A stretch of 40,440 bases of DNA from Patescibacteria group bacterium (GTDB taxonomy: Bacteria; Patescibacteriota; Microgenomatia; UBA12405; JAHJSD01): NCBI GenBank assembly GCA_018830585.1, contig JAHJSD010000024.1, positions 1 to 40,440 on the forward strand. The letters run 5' to 3'. Under the pieces are notes generated by a model that was not told the DNA's origin, did not search any database, and was given only the letters and a program-made list of their open reading frames with translations. How positions within the stretch are numbered: the first letter of the stretch is position 1; each line of letters begins with the position of its first letter. The translations under genes were made by a program, and so were the position numbers. This document shows positions 1 to 5,859 of this stretch, in pieces.

Positions 1-60
1 CAAGTTGAACTTACAAACAAGACATCACAAATTACCGAAATTTGTTTTGCGGTTGCTATA
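1..60. mobile_element. Right end of an IS630-type MITE (cut by window edge)
   Basis: These 60 bases are identical to 18068-18127, the right half of a small non-coding element ending in TTTTGCGGTTGCTATA. That end matches the right terminus of the IS630-family element at 18387-19519. The left part of this copy lies outside the window. I infer a miniature element that can be mobilised in trans by an IS630 transposase and inserts at TA. Confidence 0.8.
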
Positions 61-110
61 TTTTATGATGCCACAACAGTCTTTCTATCTTCCCGAGCTT
101 GCGATTAATC

Positions 111-542
111 CTACTTAATATTTTCGTATCTTCCGTCTTCGTAAGGCGGAAAGCAAATTTCGTATACTTTCAAGTTGCTACTTGTGTCAGCTTCCCATTG
201 CATTAGTTCACCAATTGCGACCGTGACAACAATAGGTTCTTTTAATTCTTCATTTACTTCATAAATTTGCTGTTTTCCGTCTGGCTTAGTAATTGTAAGT
301 TTCCCTTTTCCGGAAAGATAACCCTCGACAGTTCTATCGCCTTTCAACACCCTCTGCAAAGGGGTCTTATTGCCAGGCACAATTCTAATAATCCCCAAGT
401 CTTTAGTGGAATCGCCATCGAATGTGTAAACATCACAATCCACACCATCAACTATGTGCATCGTCTCCACAAAGGAAACGGGTTGTTCCCTTCCTTCAAA
501 CAAAAAGCTTTTAATTGATATTAGATTTTGTTCAACGTTCAT
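111..542 (-). CDS. Small cupin-fold protein
   Basis: This encodes 143 residues. The C-terminal two thirds have the pattern of a one-domain cupin: a Gly-rich turn YLSGKGKLTI, a beta-rich stretch and a C-terminal YEICFPPYEDGRY segment. This resembles sugar-isomerase-like or WxcM-like cupins, but the usual His-rich metal site is not obvious, so no reaction can be assigned. The ATG start is preceded by TATACT seven bases upstream with no Shine-Dalgarno sequence, which suggests a leaderless transcript. It stands alone between the MITE end and the tRNA-Lys region. That it is a real gene is fairly secure; its function is unknown. Confidence 0.75.
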   Translation of the reverse strand: MNVEQNLISIKSFLFEGREQPVSFVETMHIVDGVDCDVYTFDGDSTKDLGIIRIVPGNKTPLQRVLKGDRTVEGYLSGKGKLTITKPDGKQQIYEVNEELKEPIVVTVAIGELMQWEADTSSNLKVYEICFPPYEDGRYENIK

Positions 543-742
543 ATCGGTAAGTATATTTTAACACTGGGGTTCGAACCGCCTTAAGCCGAGGTTGACCGGT
601 CCCACTTCAGTGGTAATTTCCAAAGCTAATTTTTTATATTGCCAGCGACAGACTCCGGCGCGTGAGTAAACAACAAAACAGCGACCTTCCAGTAAAAATT
701 CTTTCTACCGCAAAATAGTTCCTGAATAGATGGGTTATTTGA

Positions 743-748
743 TATAAT
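743..748 (+). promoter_or_regulatory. Probable -10 box of the tRNA-Lys transcription unit
   Basis: The sequence is a perfect TATAAT, with no convincing -35 hexamer 16-18 bases upstream. Transcription would begin near 755, just before the first copy of the tRNA 5' segment at 774, so the upstream pseudo-tRNA and module A would be co-transcribed with the intact tRNA. Confidence 0.45.
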
Positions 749-764
749 CGGTTGACCGTTTGAA

Positions 765-784
765 AAGTTTATTTGCGCCCGTAG
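765..784 (+). repeat. Duplicated tRNA-Lys 5' end (copy upstream of the gene)
   Basis: These 20 bases are identical to 932-951, covering the 10 bases before the tRNA, its 7-base acceptor strand GCGCCCG and the next three bases. After this the sequence lacks a D arm but has ACCCGCC, which also occurs in the tRNA anticodon stem. It looks like a broken tRNA copy. Confidence 0.8.
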
Positions 785-789
785 TTTTT

Positions 790-895
790 ACCCGCCGAAA
801 AGTGCACTTTGAGCCGTGTACGAACAGTACCCAAAAGGCGAAAAGCAAACGAAGGCAGGCAGTCCGGTCCCGCCGAGAATGCGAGGCGGGGAAAA
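790..895 (+). ncRNA. Candidate structured RNA module A (paralogue of 1093-1238)
   Basis: The module shares with the downstream copy the motif GAGCCGTGTA followed by a 4-bp hairpin, an AAAAGGCGAA segment, a GCAGGC segment and an A-rich tail. Here the hairpin is GTAC-GAACA-GTAC (818-830); in the other copy it is GTAT-GAATA-ATAC, a C-G to T-A covariation. CGCC (793-796) can pair with GGCG (837-840) around it. I do not recognise the family. Group II domain V was considered and rejected. Confidence 0.4.
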
Positions 896-941
896 AGTAT
901 TTGAAGTTTGAAAAAGTTTTTTTAAAATAATAAGTTTATTT

Positions 942-1015
942 GCGCCCGTAGCTCAGCCTGGTAGAGCACCCGCCTCTTAAGCGGAGGGTCGGGGGTCCGA
1001 ATCCCTCCGGGCGCA
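942..1015 (+). tRNA. tRNA-Lys (anticodon CTT)
   Basis: A complete 74-nt cloverleaf. The acceptor strand GCGCCCG pairs with CGGGCGC, the D stem is GCTC/GAGC, the anticodon loop CTCTTAA has CTT at positions 34-36, and the T stem GGGGG/CCCTC closes loop TCCGAAT. The discriminator base is A and CCA is not encoded. Two oddities: the outermost anticodon-stem pair is C-A, and T-loop position 55 is C where almost all tRNAs have U. It decodes AAG. A strong terminator follows directly. Its 5' and 3' ends are duplicated on both sides. Confidence 0.93.
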
Positions 1016-1017
1016 CA

Positions 1018-1052
1018 AAAGAAAACCTTCTCTTTTTGAGGAGGTTTTCTTT
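1018..1052 (+). terminator. Rho-independent terminator of tRNA-Lys
   Basis: The arm AAAGAAAACCTTCTC (1018-1032) pairs over 15 bases with GAGGAGGTTTTCTTT (1038-1052), with one G-T wobble. The T-rich 3' arm runs into GTTTGT. It begins three bases after the tRNA. Confidence 0.75.
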
Positions 1053-1092
1053 TGTTTGTCTGGATGAGCGAGGATCCCTTGTAAGAATCTAT

Positions 1093-1238
1093 ACCCGCCC
1101 AAGTTCGCAACGTGAGCCGTGTATGAATAATACTGAAAAGGCGAACGATAAGAACGGGCAGGCCTCCGGGCGCACCGAGTCTAACTCGGCTTCAGCTGCG
1201 GCAGGAGGGTGAGGACCCCCGCAAAAAAAGTTTGAGAA
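1093..1238 (+). ncRNA. Candidate structured RNA module B (paralogue of 790-895)
   Basis: This is the second copy of the module. GTTCGC (1103-1108) pairs with GCGAAC (1141-1146), enclosing GAGCCGTGTA and the hairpin GTAT-GAATA-ATAC (1121-1133). A copy of the tRNA-Lys 3' end (1163-1175) is inside it, followed by a hairpin-forming GC-rich tail and an A-rich run. The base-pair covariation with module A is the main reason to think it is a functional RNA. The function is unknown. Confidence 0.4.
1163..1175 (+). repeat. tRNA-Lys 3'-end fragment, copy 2
   Basis: Thirteen bases, CCTCCGGGCGCAC, are identical to 1004-1016 (T-stem 3' strand, acceptor 3' strand, discriminator base). A third copy is at 1304-1329. 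Confidence 0.65.
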
Positions 1239-1303
1239 AAAAGTGGAACTCGGGAAAAACTATTAATCCGATAGAAAGCATTAAAGGCTTGAGACCAACC
1301 ACC

Positions 1304-1329
1304 GTCCGAATCCCTCCGGGCGCACAAAA
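1304..1329 (+). repeat. tRNA-Lys 3'-end direct repeat, copy 3 (att-like)
   Basis: Twenty-six bases are identical to 995-1020, spanning the T arm, acceptor 3' strand and the first four bases after the tRNA. A direct repeat of a tRNA 3' end is the usual footprint of tRNA-targeting integrases, but only about 280 bp lie between the copies and no integrase is present. It could be a decayed element or a local duplication. Confidence 0.75.
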
Positions 1330-1451
1330 TGAAATAGAAGGGTAAAAAGTTAGCAAGTGATAGTCTGTAGAAATAAAGCTTTCAATTTTTCGATTTTTTG
1401 ATAGAATTCTGAAAATCTTAAATTAACGACGCAAGATTAACTAAAATACCA

Positions 1452-1676
1452 ATGATCGACAGAGTTCTAAAGAAAGTAAGATCTACTCCACCAGCACCAC
1501 CTTCGGAAGAGACGAGAGCTTTCTATCGAAAACTCTGGGAAAGAATTACTCGTGAAGAAATACTCCTTAGCGAAAGAGAGATAGAACGAATAAGAGAACA
1601 AACTCCTGATCCTTCCCCTGAGGAAATCGAACACATCATCAATCAGGCAAACCGTCGACCTCAAAGACGTTCTTGA
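1452..1676 (+). CDS. Small charged hypothetical protein
   Basis: This encodes 74 residues, rich in Arg and Glu, with a Pro-rich stretch near residues 12-17 and two predicted amphipathic helices (about residues 22-50 and 54-68). There is no membrane segment and no recognised domain. The ATG is preceded by TAAAAT four bases upstream, matching the leaderless start pattern of other genes here. An unrelated frame on the opposite strand is also open, so coding is likely but not certain. Confidence 0.45.
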   Translation: MIDRVLKKVRSTPPAPPSEETRAFYRKLWERITREEILLSEREIERIREQTPDPSPEEIEHIINQANRRPQRRS

Positions 1677-1830
1677 TTAATGCCCGCCTCACCAAGAAAG
1701 TGGACTAAAATCGGCTATCTGCCTTTTTCGGATTGTCCCTTTTGTTCCTTGGAAAGACAGCAAACAAATTCTCCTCCGGCGATAAATTGAATCTCCAAAA
1801 ACTAATCCCGCCACTGCGGGACACAACAGT

Positions 1831-1858
1831 CCATGGTTTTCTTGGTTCAAATATAAAA
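1831..1858 (+). repeat. Dispersed TTCTTGGTTC element, copy 1
   Basis: This contains ATGGTTTTCTTGGTTCA followed by a TATAAAA box. Related copies are at 10521-10546, 13595-13620 and 27064-27084. This one lies 50 bp upstream of the PurF-like gene. Confidence 0.65.
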
Positions 1859-1907
1859 AACACTTATAACTACTGGAAAAGATAAGTTCAGACTGATAGT
1901 CTAAGAT

Positions 1908-3308
1908 ATGAGCGGTTTGTTCGGTTTAGTAGAAAGAAAAAATTGTTCTGCCACCCTTTTTTACGGTACCGACTATCACTCCCATTTGGGCACTCAAAAA
2001 GCGGGGTTGGCGATCTTAAATCACCGGATTTATCGGAGTATTCATGATATCTCCGTCTCTCAATTTAAATCAAAATTTGCTGATGAAATCGAAAAAATGG
2101 CCGGCCGGATCGGTATCGGGGTAATCAGCGATAACGAGCCCCAGCCGATTATCATCTCTTCCTCTTTTGGTACCTTTACTCTGGCCACCTCTGGCTTTAT
2201 CAGCAACAAAAAACAATTAGCCAGGGAAGTTATGAGAACGGGCGGCAGCTTCTCCGAGCTGAGCGGAGGGACGATCAATCCTACTGAGGTAGCGGGAAAG
2301 ATCATCGCTCAAAAGGAAAGTGTCATTGAGGGGATAAAATACCTTTTTGAAAAGGTTAGAGGCTCTCTTTCCCTGCTACTGCTTAACAAAGAGGGCATCT
2401 ATGCTGCCAGAGACAAACAAGGAAGAACCGGTTTGGCCGTCGGCCGAAGAAATCGAGACATTGCTATTGCCTCGGAAAGCTGTTCTTTTCCTAATTTAGG
2501 CTATCATTTGGTAAAAGAACTCGGACCGAAAGAGGTAGTCTTAATTGACACCAAAGGCAGTATAAAAACAATACTTGCCGGTGCAAAAAAAGAGAGCATT
2601 TGTGCTTTTTTATGGATCTATACTGGCTATCCCGCCTCATCTTACAATGGCATATCAGTGGAAGCAGTCAGAGAAAGGTGCGGTATTAACTTAGCCAAAA
2701 GAGATAATCTCAAAGCAGATTTTGTTACCGGCATTCCGGACTCCGGTATCGCCCATGGTTTAGGATATGCCATTGGCGCCGGCATCCCCTACCGGCGGGC
2801 TTTTGTTAAATATACCCCAGGATACGGCAGAAGTTACACGCCACCATCCCAAAAGGTAAGGGATAAAATTGCCCAAATGAAGCTGATTGCCATAGAAAAA
2901 ATTATTAAAGGTAAAAAAATCATTATCTGCGACGATTCAATCGTCAGAGGTACTCAACTTAAAAACCAAGCCATTAAAAAGCTTTGGCGTTATGGCGCAG
3001 AGGAAATACATGTTAGAATCGCCTGCCCACCGCTGATGTTCCCTTGCGCTTACCTTTTTTCCACCCGGACCAAAAAGGAACTGGCCGCCAGAAGGGCGAT
3101 CAGAAAGGTGTTCGGCAAAAGAGGTAAATCAATTAATTTAGAAAGTTTCCTTAACGAAAAAAGCGAACAATATCGAAAAATGGTTGATCAGATGAGAAAA
3201 GAACTTGGGGTAACCACCCTGAGATTTCAAACAGTAAATGACATGATTGATGCCATTGGATTGCCGAAGGAAAGATTATGTCTCCACTGCTGGATAGGAA
3301 AAAGTTGA
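1908..3308 (+). CDS. purF: PurF-like amidophosphoribosyltransferase with degenerate glutaminase domain
   Basis: The 466 residues align in order with PurF: an N-terminal Ntn-type glutaminase fold, then a phosphoribosyltransferase domain with the PRPP loop IIICDDSIVRGTQ (about residues 343-355) and GIPDSG. Cysteines corresponding to the 4Fe-4S ligands of the Bacillus-type enzyme remain (ICAFLWIY, FPCAYLF, LCLHC). The glutaminase site is not intact. The protein begins MSGLFG where PurF has MCGIFG, so the catalytic Cys is Ser. The HVRYST motif reads GVISDN, and the oxyanion Asn-Gly reads Ser-Gly. I infer an ammonia-using transferase or a new role. The start is fixed by alignment of the first residues. 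The gene converges on obgE and overlaps it by 33 bp. Confidence 0.85.
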   Translation: MSGLFGLVERKNCSATLFYGTDYHSHLGTQKAGLAILNHRIYRSIHDISVSQFKSKFADEIEKMAGRIGIGVISDNEPQPIIISSSFGTFTLATSGFISNKKQLAREVMRTGGSFSELSGGTINPTEVAGKIIAQKESVIEGIKYLFEKVRGSLSLLLLNKEGIYAARDKQGRTGLAVGRRNRDIAIASESCSFPNLGYHLVKELGPKEVVLIDTKGSIKTILAGAKKESICAFLWIYTGYPASSYNGISVEAVRERCGINLAKRDNLKADFVTGIPDSGIAHGLGYAIGAGIPYRRAFVKYTPGYGRSYTPPSQKVRDKIAQMKLIAIEKIIKGKKIIICDDSIVRGTQLKNQAIKKLWRYGAEEIHVRIACPPLMFPCAYLFSTRTKKELAARRAIRKVFGKRGKSINLESFLNEKSEQYRKMVDQMRKELGVTTLRFQTVNDMIDAIGLPKERLCLHCWIGKS

Positions 3309-4244
3309 CAAGAACTTTTTCAGCTTCTCGAAACTATCCGGGTCGTAAGTTGAAGTGGGAAAAACATGGGCATTAGTTTTTTTAAAGGTTCTAATCCGTT
3401 TTCCCAATTCCTTTTCCGTTACTAAATCAGTCTTAGTCAAAACCACAATCTGCTCTTTTCTGAGCAATTGAGGATTAAACCTCTTCAGTTCGTCAAGAAC
3501 TACCTGATAGTCTTTGGCTAAATCGTCAGCCTCCAATGACAAGCAATGAATTAATAAGGTTACTTTTTCAATATGCTTTAAAAACTTAATTCCCAACCCC
3601 CTTCCCTCGGAAGCGCCTTCGATTAACCCGGGAATATCGGCAATAATTTTGCCGTTTAAGTCTCCCAAATTAGGCTCAAGGGTAGTAAATGGATAGCTAG
3701 CTGTTTTAGCTCTGGCATTAGTCAATGCATTAAGAAGACTGCTTTTACCGGCATTAGGCAAGCCGATCAAACCAATATCGGCGAGCAGTCTCAGAATTAT
3801 TTTCAGATTCCTTTTTTGTCCGGGTAAACCCGGCTGGGCGTACTTTGGGGTAGTATTGGTAGGGGATCTTAACTCATAGTTGCCCTTGCCTCCTAAACCG
3901 CCCTTGGCCAAAAGAATTCTTTGGCCTTCTTTTTCAACTTCAAAAACTTTCTCGGTATCTATGTCCGACAAAGAAGAACCTTTGGGGACAATTAAATCAA
4001 AATCCTCGCCCCCTGCCCCAGTCTTCTGGTTTTTTCCGCCCGCTTTGCCATCTTCAGCGGAACAAGCCTTCAACTGGAGATATCTTTTCAGAATAAAAAG
4101 GTTGTTCACCCCAAGAGCGTAAACATCACCGCCCTTGCCGCCGTTACCCCCGTCAGGACCGGATCTCAGTCCCGGCCCAAAGGAGACTTTGCCGACACCA
4201 CCATGGCCGGCTTTAATGGAAACTTCGATTTCGTCTATTAACAC
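3276..4244 (-). CDS. obgE: Obg/CgtA GTPase
   Basis: An Obg-type ribosome-assembly GTPase of 322 residues. The N-terminal Gly-rich Obg fold (about residues 1-155) includes GHGGVGKVSFG and GGNGGKGGDV. The G domain follows with GLPNAGKSSL (G1), PFTTLEPNLG (G2), DIPGLIEGA (G3) and TKTD (G4). The C-terminal OCT domain of some Obg proteins is absent, as in many short forms. The start is GTG, with TATAAT ending seven bases upstream and no Shine-Dalgarno, so the mRNA is probably leaderless. A 42-bp palindrome lies 39 bp upstream. The 3' end overlaps the convergent PurF-like gene. Confidence 0.95.
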   Translation of the reverse strand: MLIDEIEVSIKAGHGGVGKVSFGPGLRSGPDGGNGGKGGDVYALGVNNLFILKRYLQLKACSAEDGKAGGKNQKTGAGGEDFDLIVPKGSSLSDIDTEKVFEVEKEGQRILLAKGGLGGKGNYELRSPTNTTPKYAQPGLPGQKRNLKIILRLLADIGLIGLPNAGKSSLLNALTNARAKTASYPFTTLEPNLGDLNGKIIADIPGLIEGASEGRGLGIKFLKHIEKVTLLIHCLSLEADDLAKDYQVVLDELKRFNPQLLRKEQIVVLTKTDLVTEKELGKRIRTFKKTNAHVFPTSTYDPDSFEKLKKFLSTFSYPAVET

Positions 4245-4283
4245 AAAAGCAATTATACCTGAATCTGGGCCGTTCCGGTTGGT

Positions 4284-4325
4284 TTATAACATTAAACACA
4301 GCGATCGCTGTCTTTAATGTTATAA
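4284..4325. repeat. 42-bp near-perfect palindrome
   Basis: The left arm TTATAACATTAAA, a C, and ACAGCGA mirror TCGCTGT, a C, and TTTAATGTTATAA around the centre 4304/4305. Only the C-C pair at 4297/4312 breaks symmetry. The core contains GCGATCGC. It lies just upstream of the obgE promoter and could be an operator, a bidirectional terminator without a U tract, or a cruciform-forming site. Confidence 0.8.
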
Positions 4326-4435
4326 GAATGGATCCCCACGAGTGGGAACGGCAAATCACTCTACCGTGGGGATTTTTCCCCGCCAGCAACTGCGTAGCTT
4401 TGGGCGGGTCAGAATGACGAGGTTGCTCCGGCCGT

Positions 4436-4530
4436 CACGTCATCCTGAGGAAGTTCTAACAACGAAGGATCCCCCTCGTTTGGGCAATTTGTCTGGATAA
4501 GGGGATTCTTCGCTACGCTCAGAATGACGG
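4436..4530. repeat. REP-like palindromic repeat, copy a
   Basis: The ends are inverted versions of each other (GTCATCCTGAG...GGATCC versus GGGGATTCTTCG...CAGAATGACG). The same pattern recurs at 7892-7996, 8011-8102, 14471-14648, partly at 17826-17908 and 34053-34119. Confidence 0.75.
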
Positions 4531-4535
4531 CAGGG

Positions 4536-4596
4536 AAAATCACGACACTGGATCGTTTCAATCCACCCCTCTTTCGCTTCCAGGATCGAATTCAGG
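4536..4596. repeat. Dispersed repeat with CTGGATC/CCAGGATCG arms
   Basis: The pattern TCACGACACTGGATCGTTT then TTCCAGGATCGAATT recurs in inverse orientation at 14672-14722 with a few changes. It is non-coding. Confidence 0.5.
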
Positions 4597-4721
4597 CGCA
4601 AGTCCCCGCCGAAGGCTTGACAGAGGCGGGTCGGAATGATGAGATTGAGGCCAAAGACTAAGCTAAGCTTCAAACAGAGAAGTGTTTAGGGGTTAAATGG
4701 CCTAAACGGTTAAATGGGAAA

Positions 4722-5777
4722 CTAAAAAGGCAGTCTTCTTCTCAGCCTGAGCAGCTTCCACCTTAAAGAGTCGGCCCATTGCAGACCCTGGTAAAGCCAC
4801 TGATTGGTAATCAGATCCCAACTGGGGCTGTATTCAACCAAGTCCGGCCCGTAACCTAACTTAAAACGATGGAAACCATACCAGGGATGATTCTTGTCAG
4901 CATCCGGCCCCAAACCGCCCCAAAGGTCGAAATGGTGACAACCATTTTGCTTACCAAACAAAATCGCTTTCCAGCAAAGCAAATTGGAAGCCATCAGCTC
5001 ACGGTGTTTTGAATTAGAAGCCCCGTAAGGATAAAAAAGCGTGTCTTTCCAGGTAAACAGCATCCAAGCGCCAAGCACTTCTTGTTTATATTTAGCCAGC
5101 AGAATGTGCGAAATTTTAGCCGGGAACAAAATCTGCCACATTTTCCTAAAATAATCGGGAGAGTGCATATAAAATTTTTGTCTCCTTAGGGTTTTCTGGA
5201 GCAGGGAAATAAAAATTTCTAAACCCTGATCGTCACTTTTTTCCTCAACGGTAACACCGTTTTTTTCGGCCAATCTAATGTTGTATCTGGTTTTGCTATG
5301 CATATTGGAAAGTAACTCGTCTTCAGTTTTAGTCAAATTTAAAATAAACGAGTAAGGGTCAAAAAGGGGCTTAGCAGACTCGGTTAGGCCTATTTTTTCC
5401 AAATCCACCTGCCGGTCTTCGAACGGAATTTTTTCCGGTTCCCCTTTTTCGTTTTTCCAACGCCGCACAATATATGAAGGCTCGATTTTAATAAAAATCG
5501 CCTTTTGCTCTCGGGCCAACCCGCTTAAGGCGTTAATATACTCCTGGATCGGCAAACTCCCCTTAAGTAATTGGCCGGCGGAAAAAGAGGTTTTAGGAAT
5601 TTGACGAAACAGAACCAGAAGTCCGTCAACCATTTTATCTTTTTCAAAAACACCAAGGCGAACCGCCTTCATTCCGGTACTTTCTTTAAACTCTCCCCAC
5701 TCCCAGCTTTGAAGCGGATGTTTTGCTACCCGGTTATAAAAATCTTTTTCCTCAGGAAAAACTTTTCGAATAAGCAC
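4722..5777 (-). CDS. FemX/FemAB-type peptidoglycan interpeptide aminoacyltransferase
   Basis: The 351 residues carry the FemAB double-GNAT pattern: N-terminal QSWEWGEFKES, then LSNMHSKTRYNIRLAEKNGV (start of the second domain), QKTLRRQKFYMHS, ILLAKYKQEVLGAWM, YPYGASNSKHRELMASNLL and the C-terminal FDLWGGLG and FHRFKLGYG. Members add amino acids from aminoacyl-tRNA to lipid II or peptidoglycan stem peptides. The amino acid cannot be told from sequence. No coiled-coil tRNA-binding arm is evident. The start is GTG, with a TATTAT box four bases upstream that falls in the last unit of a heptanucleotide tandem repeat. Confidence 0.88.
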   Translation of the reverse strand: MLIRKVFPEEKDFYNRVAKHPLQSWEWGEFKESTGMKAVRLGVFEKDKMVDGLLVLFRQIPKTSFSAGQLLKGSLPIQEYINALSGLAREQKAIFIKIEPSYIVRRWKNEKGEPEKIPFEDRQVDLEKIGLTESAKPLFDPYSFILNLTKTEDELLSNMHSKTRYNIRLAEKNGVTVEEKSDDQGLEIFISLLQKTLRRQKFYMHSPDYFRKMWQILFPAKISHILLAKYKQEVLGAWMLFTWKDTLFYPYGASNSKHRELMASNLLCWKAILFGKQNGCHHFDLWGGLGPDADKNHPWYGFHRFKLGYGPDLVEYSPSWDLITNQWLYQGLQWADSLRWKLLRLRRRLPF

Positions 5778-5781
5778 TCCG

Positions 5782-5830
5782 ATAATACTTAATACTTAAT
5801 ATTTGATATTTGATATTTGATATTTGATAT
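5782..5830. repeat. Seven-unit heptanucleotide tandem repeat in the femX promoter
   Basis: On the + strand the units are ataatac, ttaatac, ttaatat and four copies of ttgatat. On the - strand the unit nearest femX supplies the -10 box TATTAT. A gain or loss of units would change the distance from upstream promoter elements. Confidence 0.85.
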
Positions 5831-5859
5831 TTCAAAAATTATCTAACTCCAGTCTACCA

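Larger units (their letters stand above)
543..941. other. Intergenic region upstream of tRNA-Lys
   Basis: I see no protein gene here. It holds a good -10 box (TATAAT, 743-748) facing the tRNA, a 20-bp copy of the tRNA start region at 765-784, and a structured module at 790-895 that has a paralogue downstream of the tRNA. The first 200 bases contain nothing recognisable. Confidence 0.6.
1053..1451. other. Intergenic region with repeated tRNA 3' ends
   Basis: I see no protein gene. The stretch contains structured module B (1093-1238) and two further copies of the tRNA-Lys 3' end (1163-1175 and 1304-1329). The remaining 120 bases before the small gene at 1452 are AT-rich. Confidence 0.6.
4245..4721. 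other. Intergenic repeat region upstream of obgE
   Basis: No convincing gene. It contains the obgE promoter, a 42-bp palindrome (4284-4325), an inverted repeat ATCCCCACG/CGTGGGGAT followed by T5 (about 4331-4376), one copy of the REP-like GAATGACG family (4436-4530), and a repeat (4536-4596) with an inverted relative at 14672-14722. Confidence 0.65.

Noticed and set aside
564..585. GGTTCGAACC as the T arm of a tRNA
   Set aside because: No flanking acceptor, D or anticodon stems can be drawn on either strand.
811..846. GAGCCGTGTA segment as group II intron domain V
   Set aside because: The returning strand ACGGTTC and the 34-nt hairpin geometry are absent in both copies.
922..1110. Open frame of 62 codons on the minus strand containing GGIRTPDPP
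   Set aside because: It is the antisense translation of the tRNA-Lys gene and terminator, a well-known false prediction.
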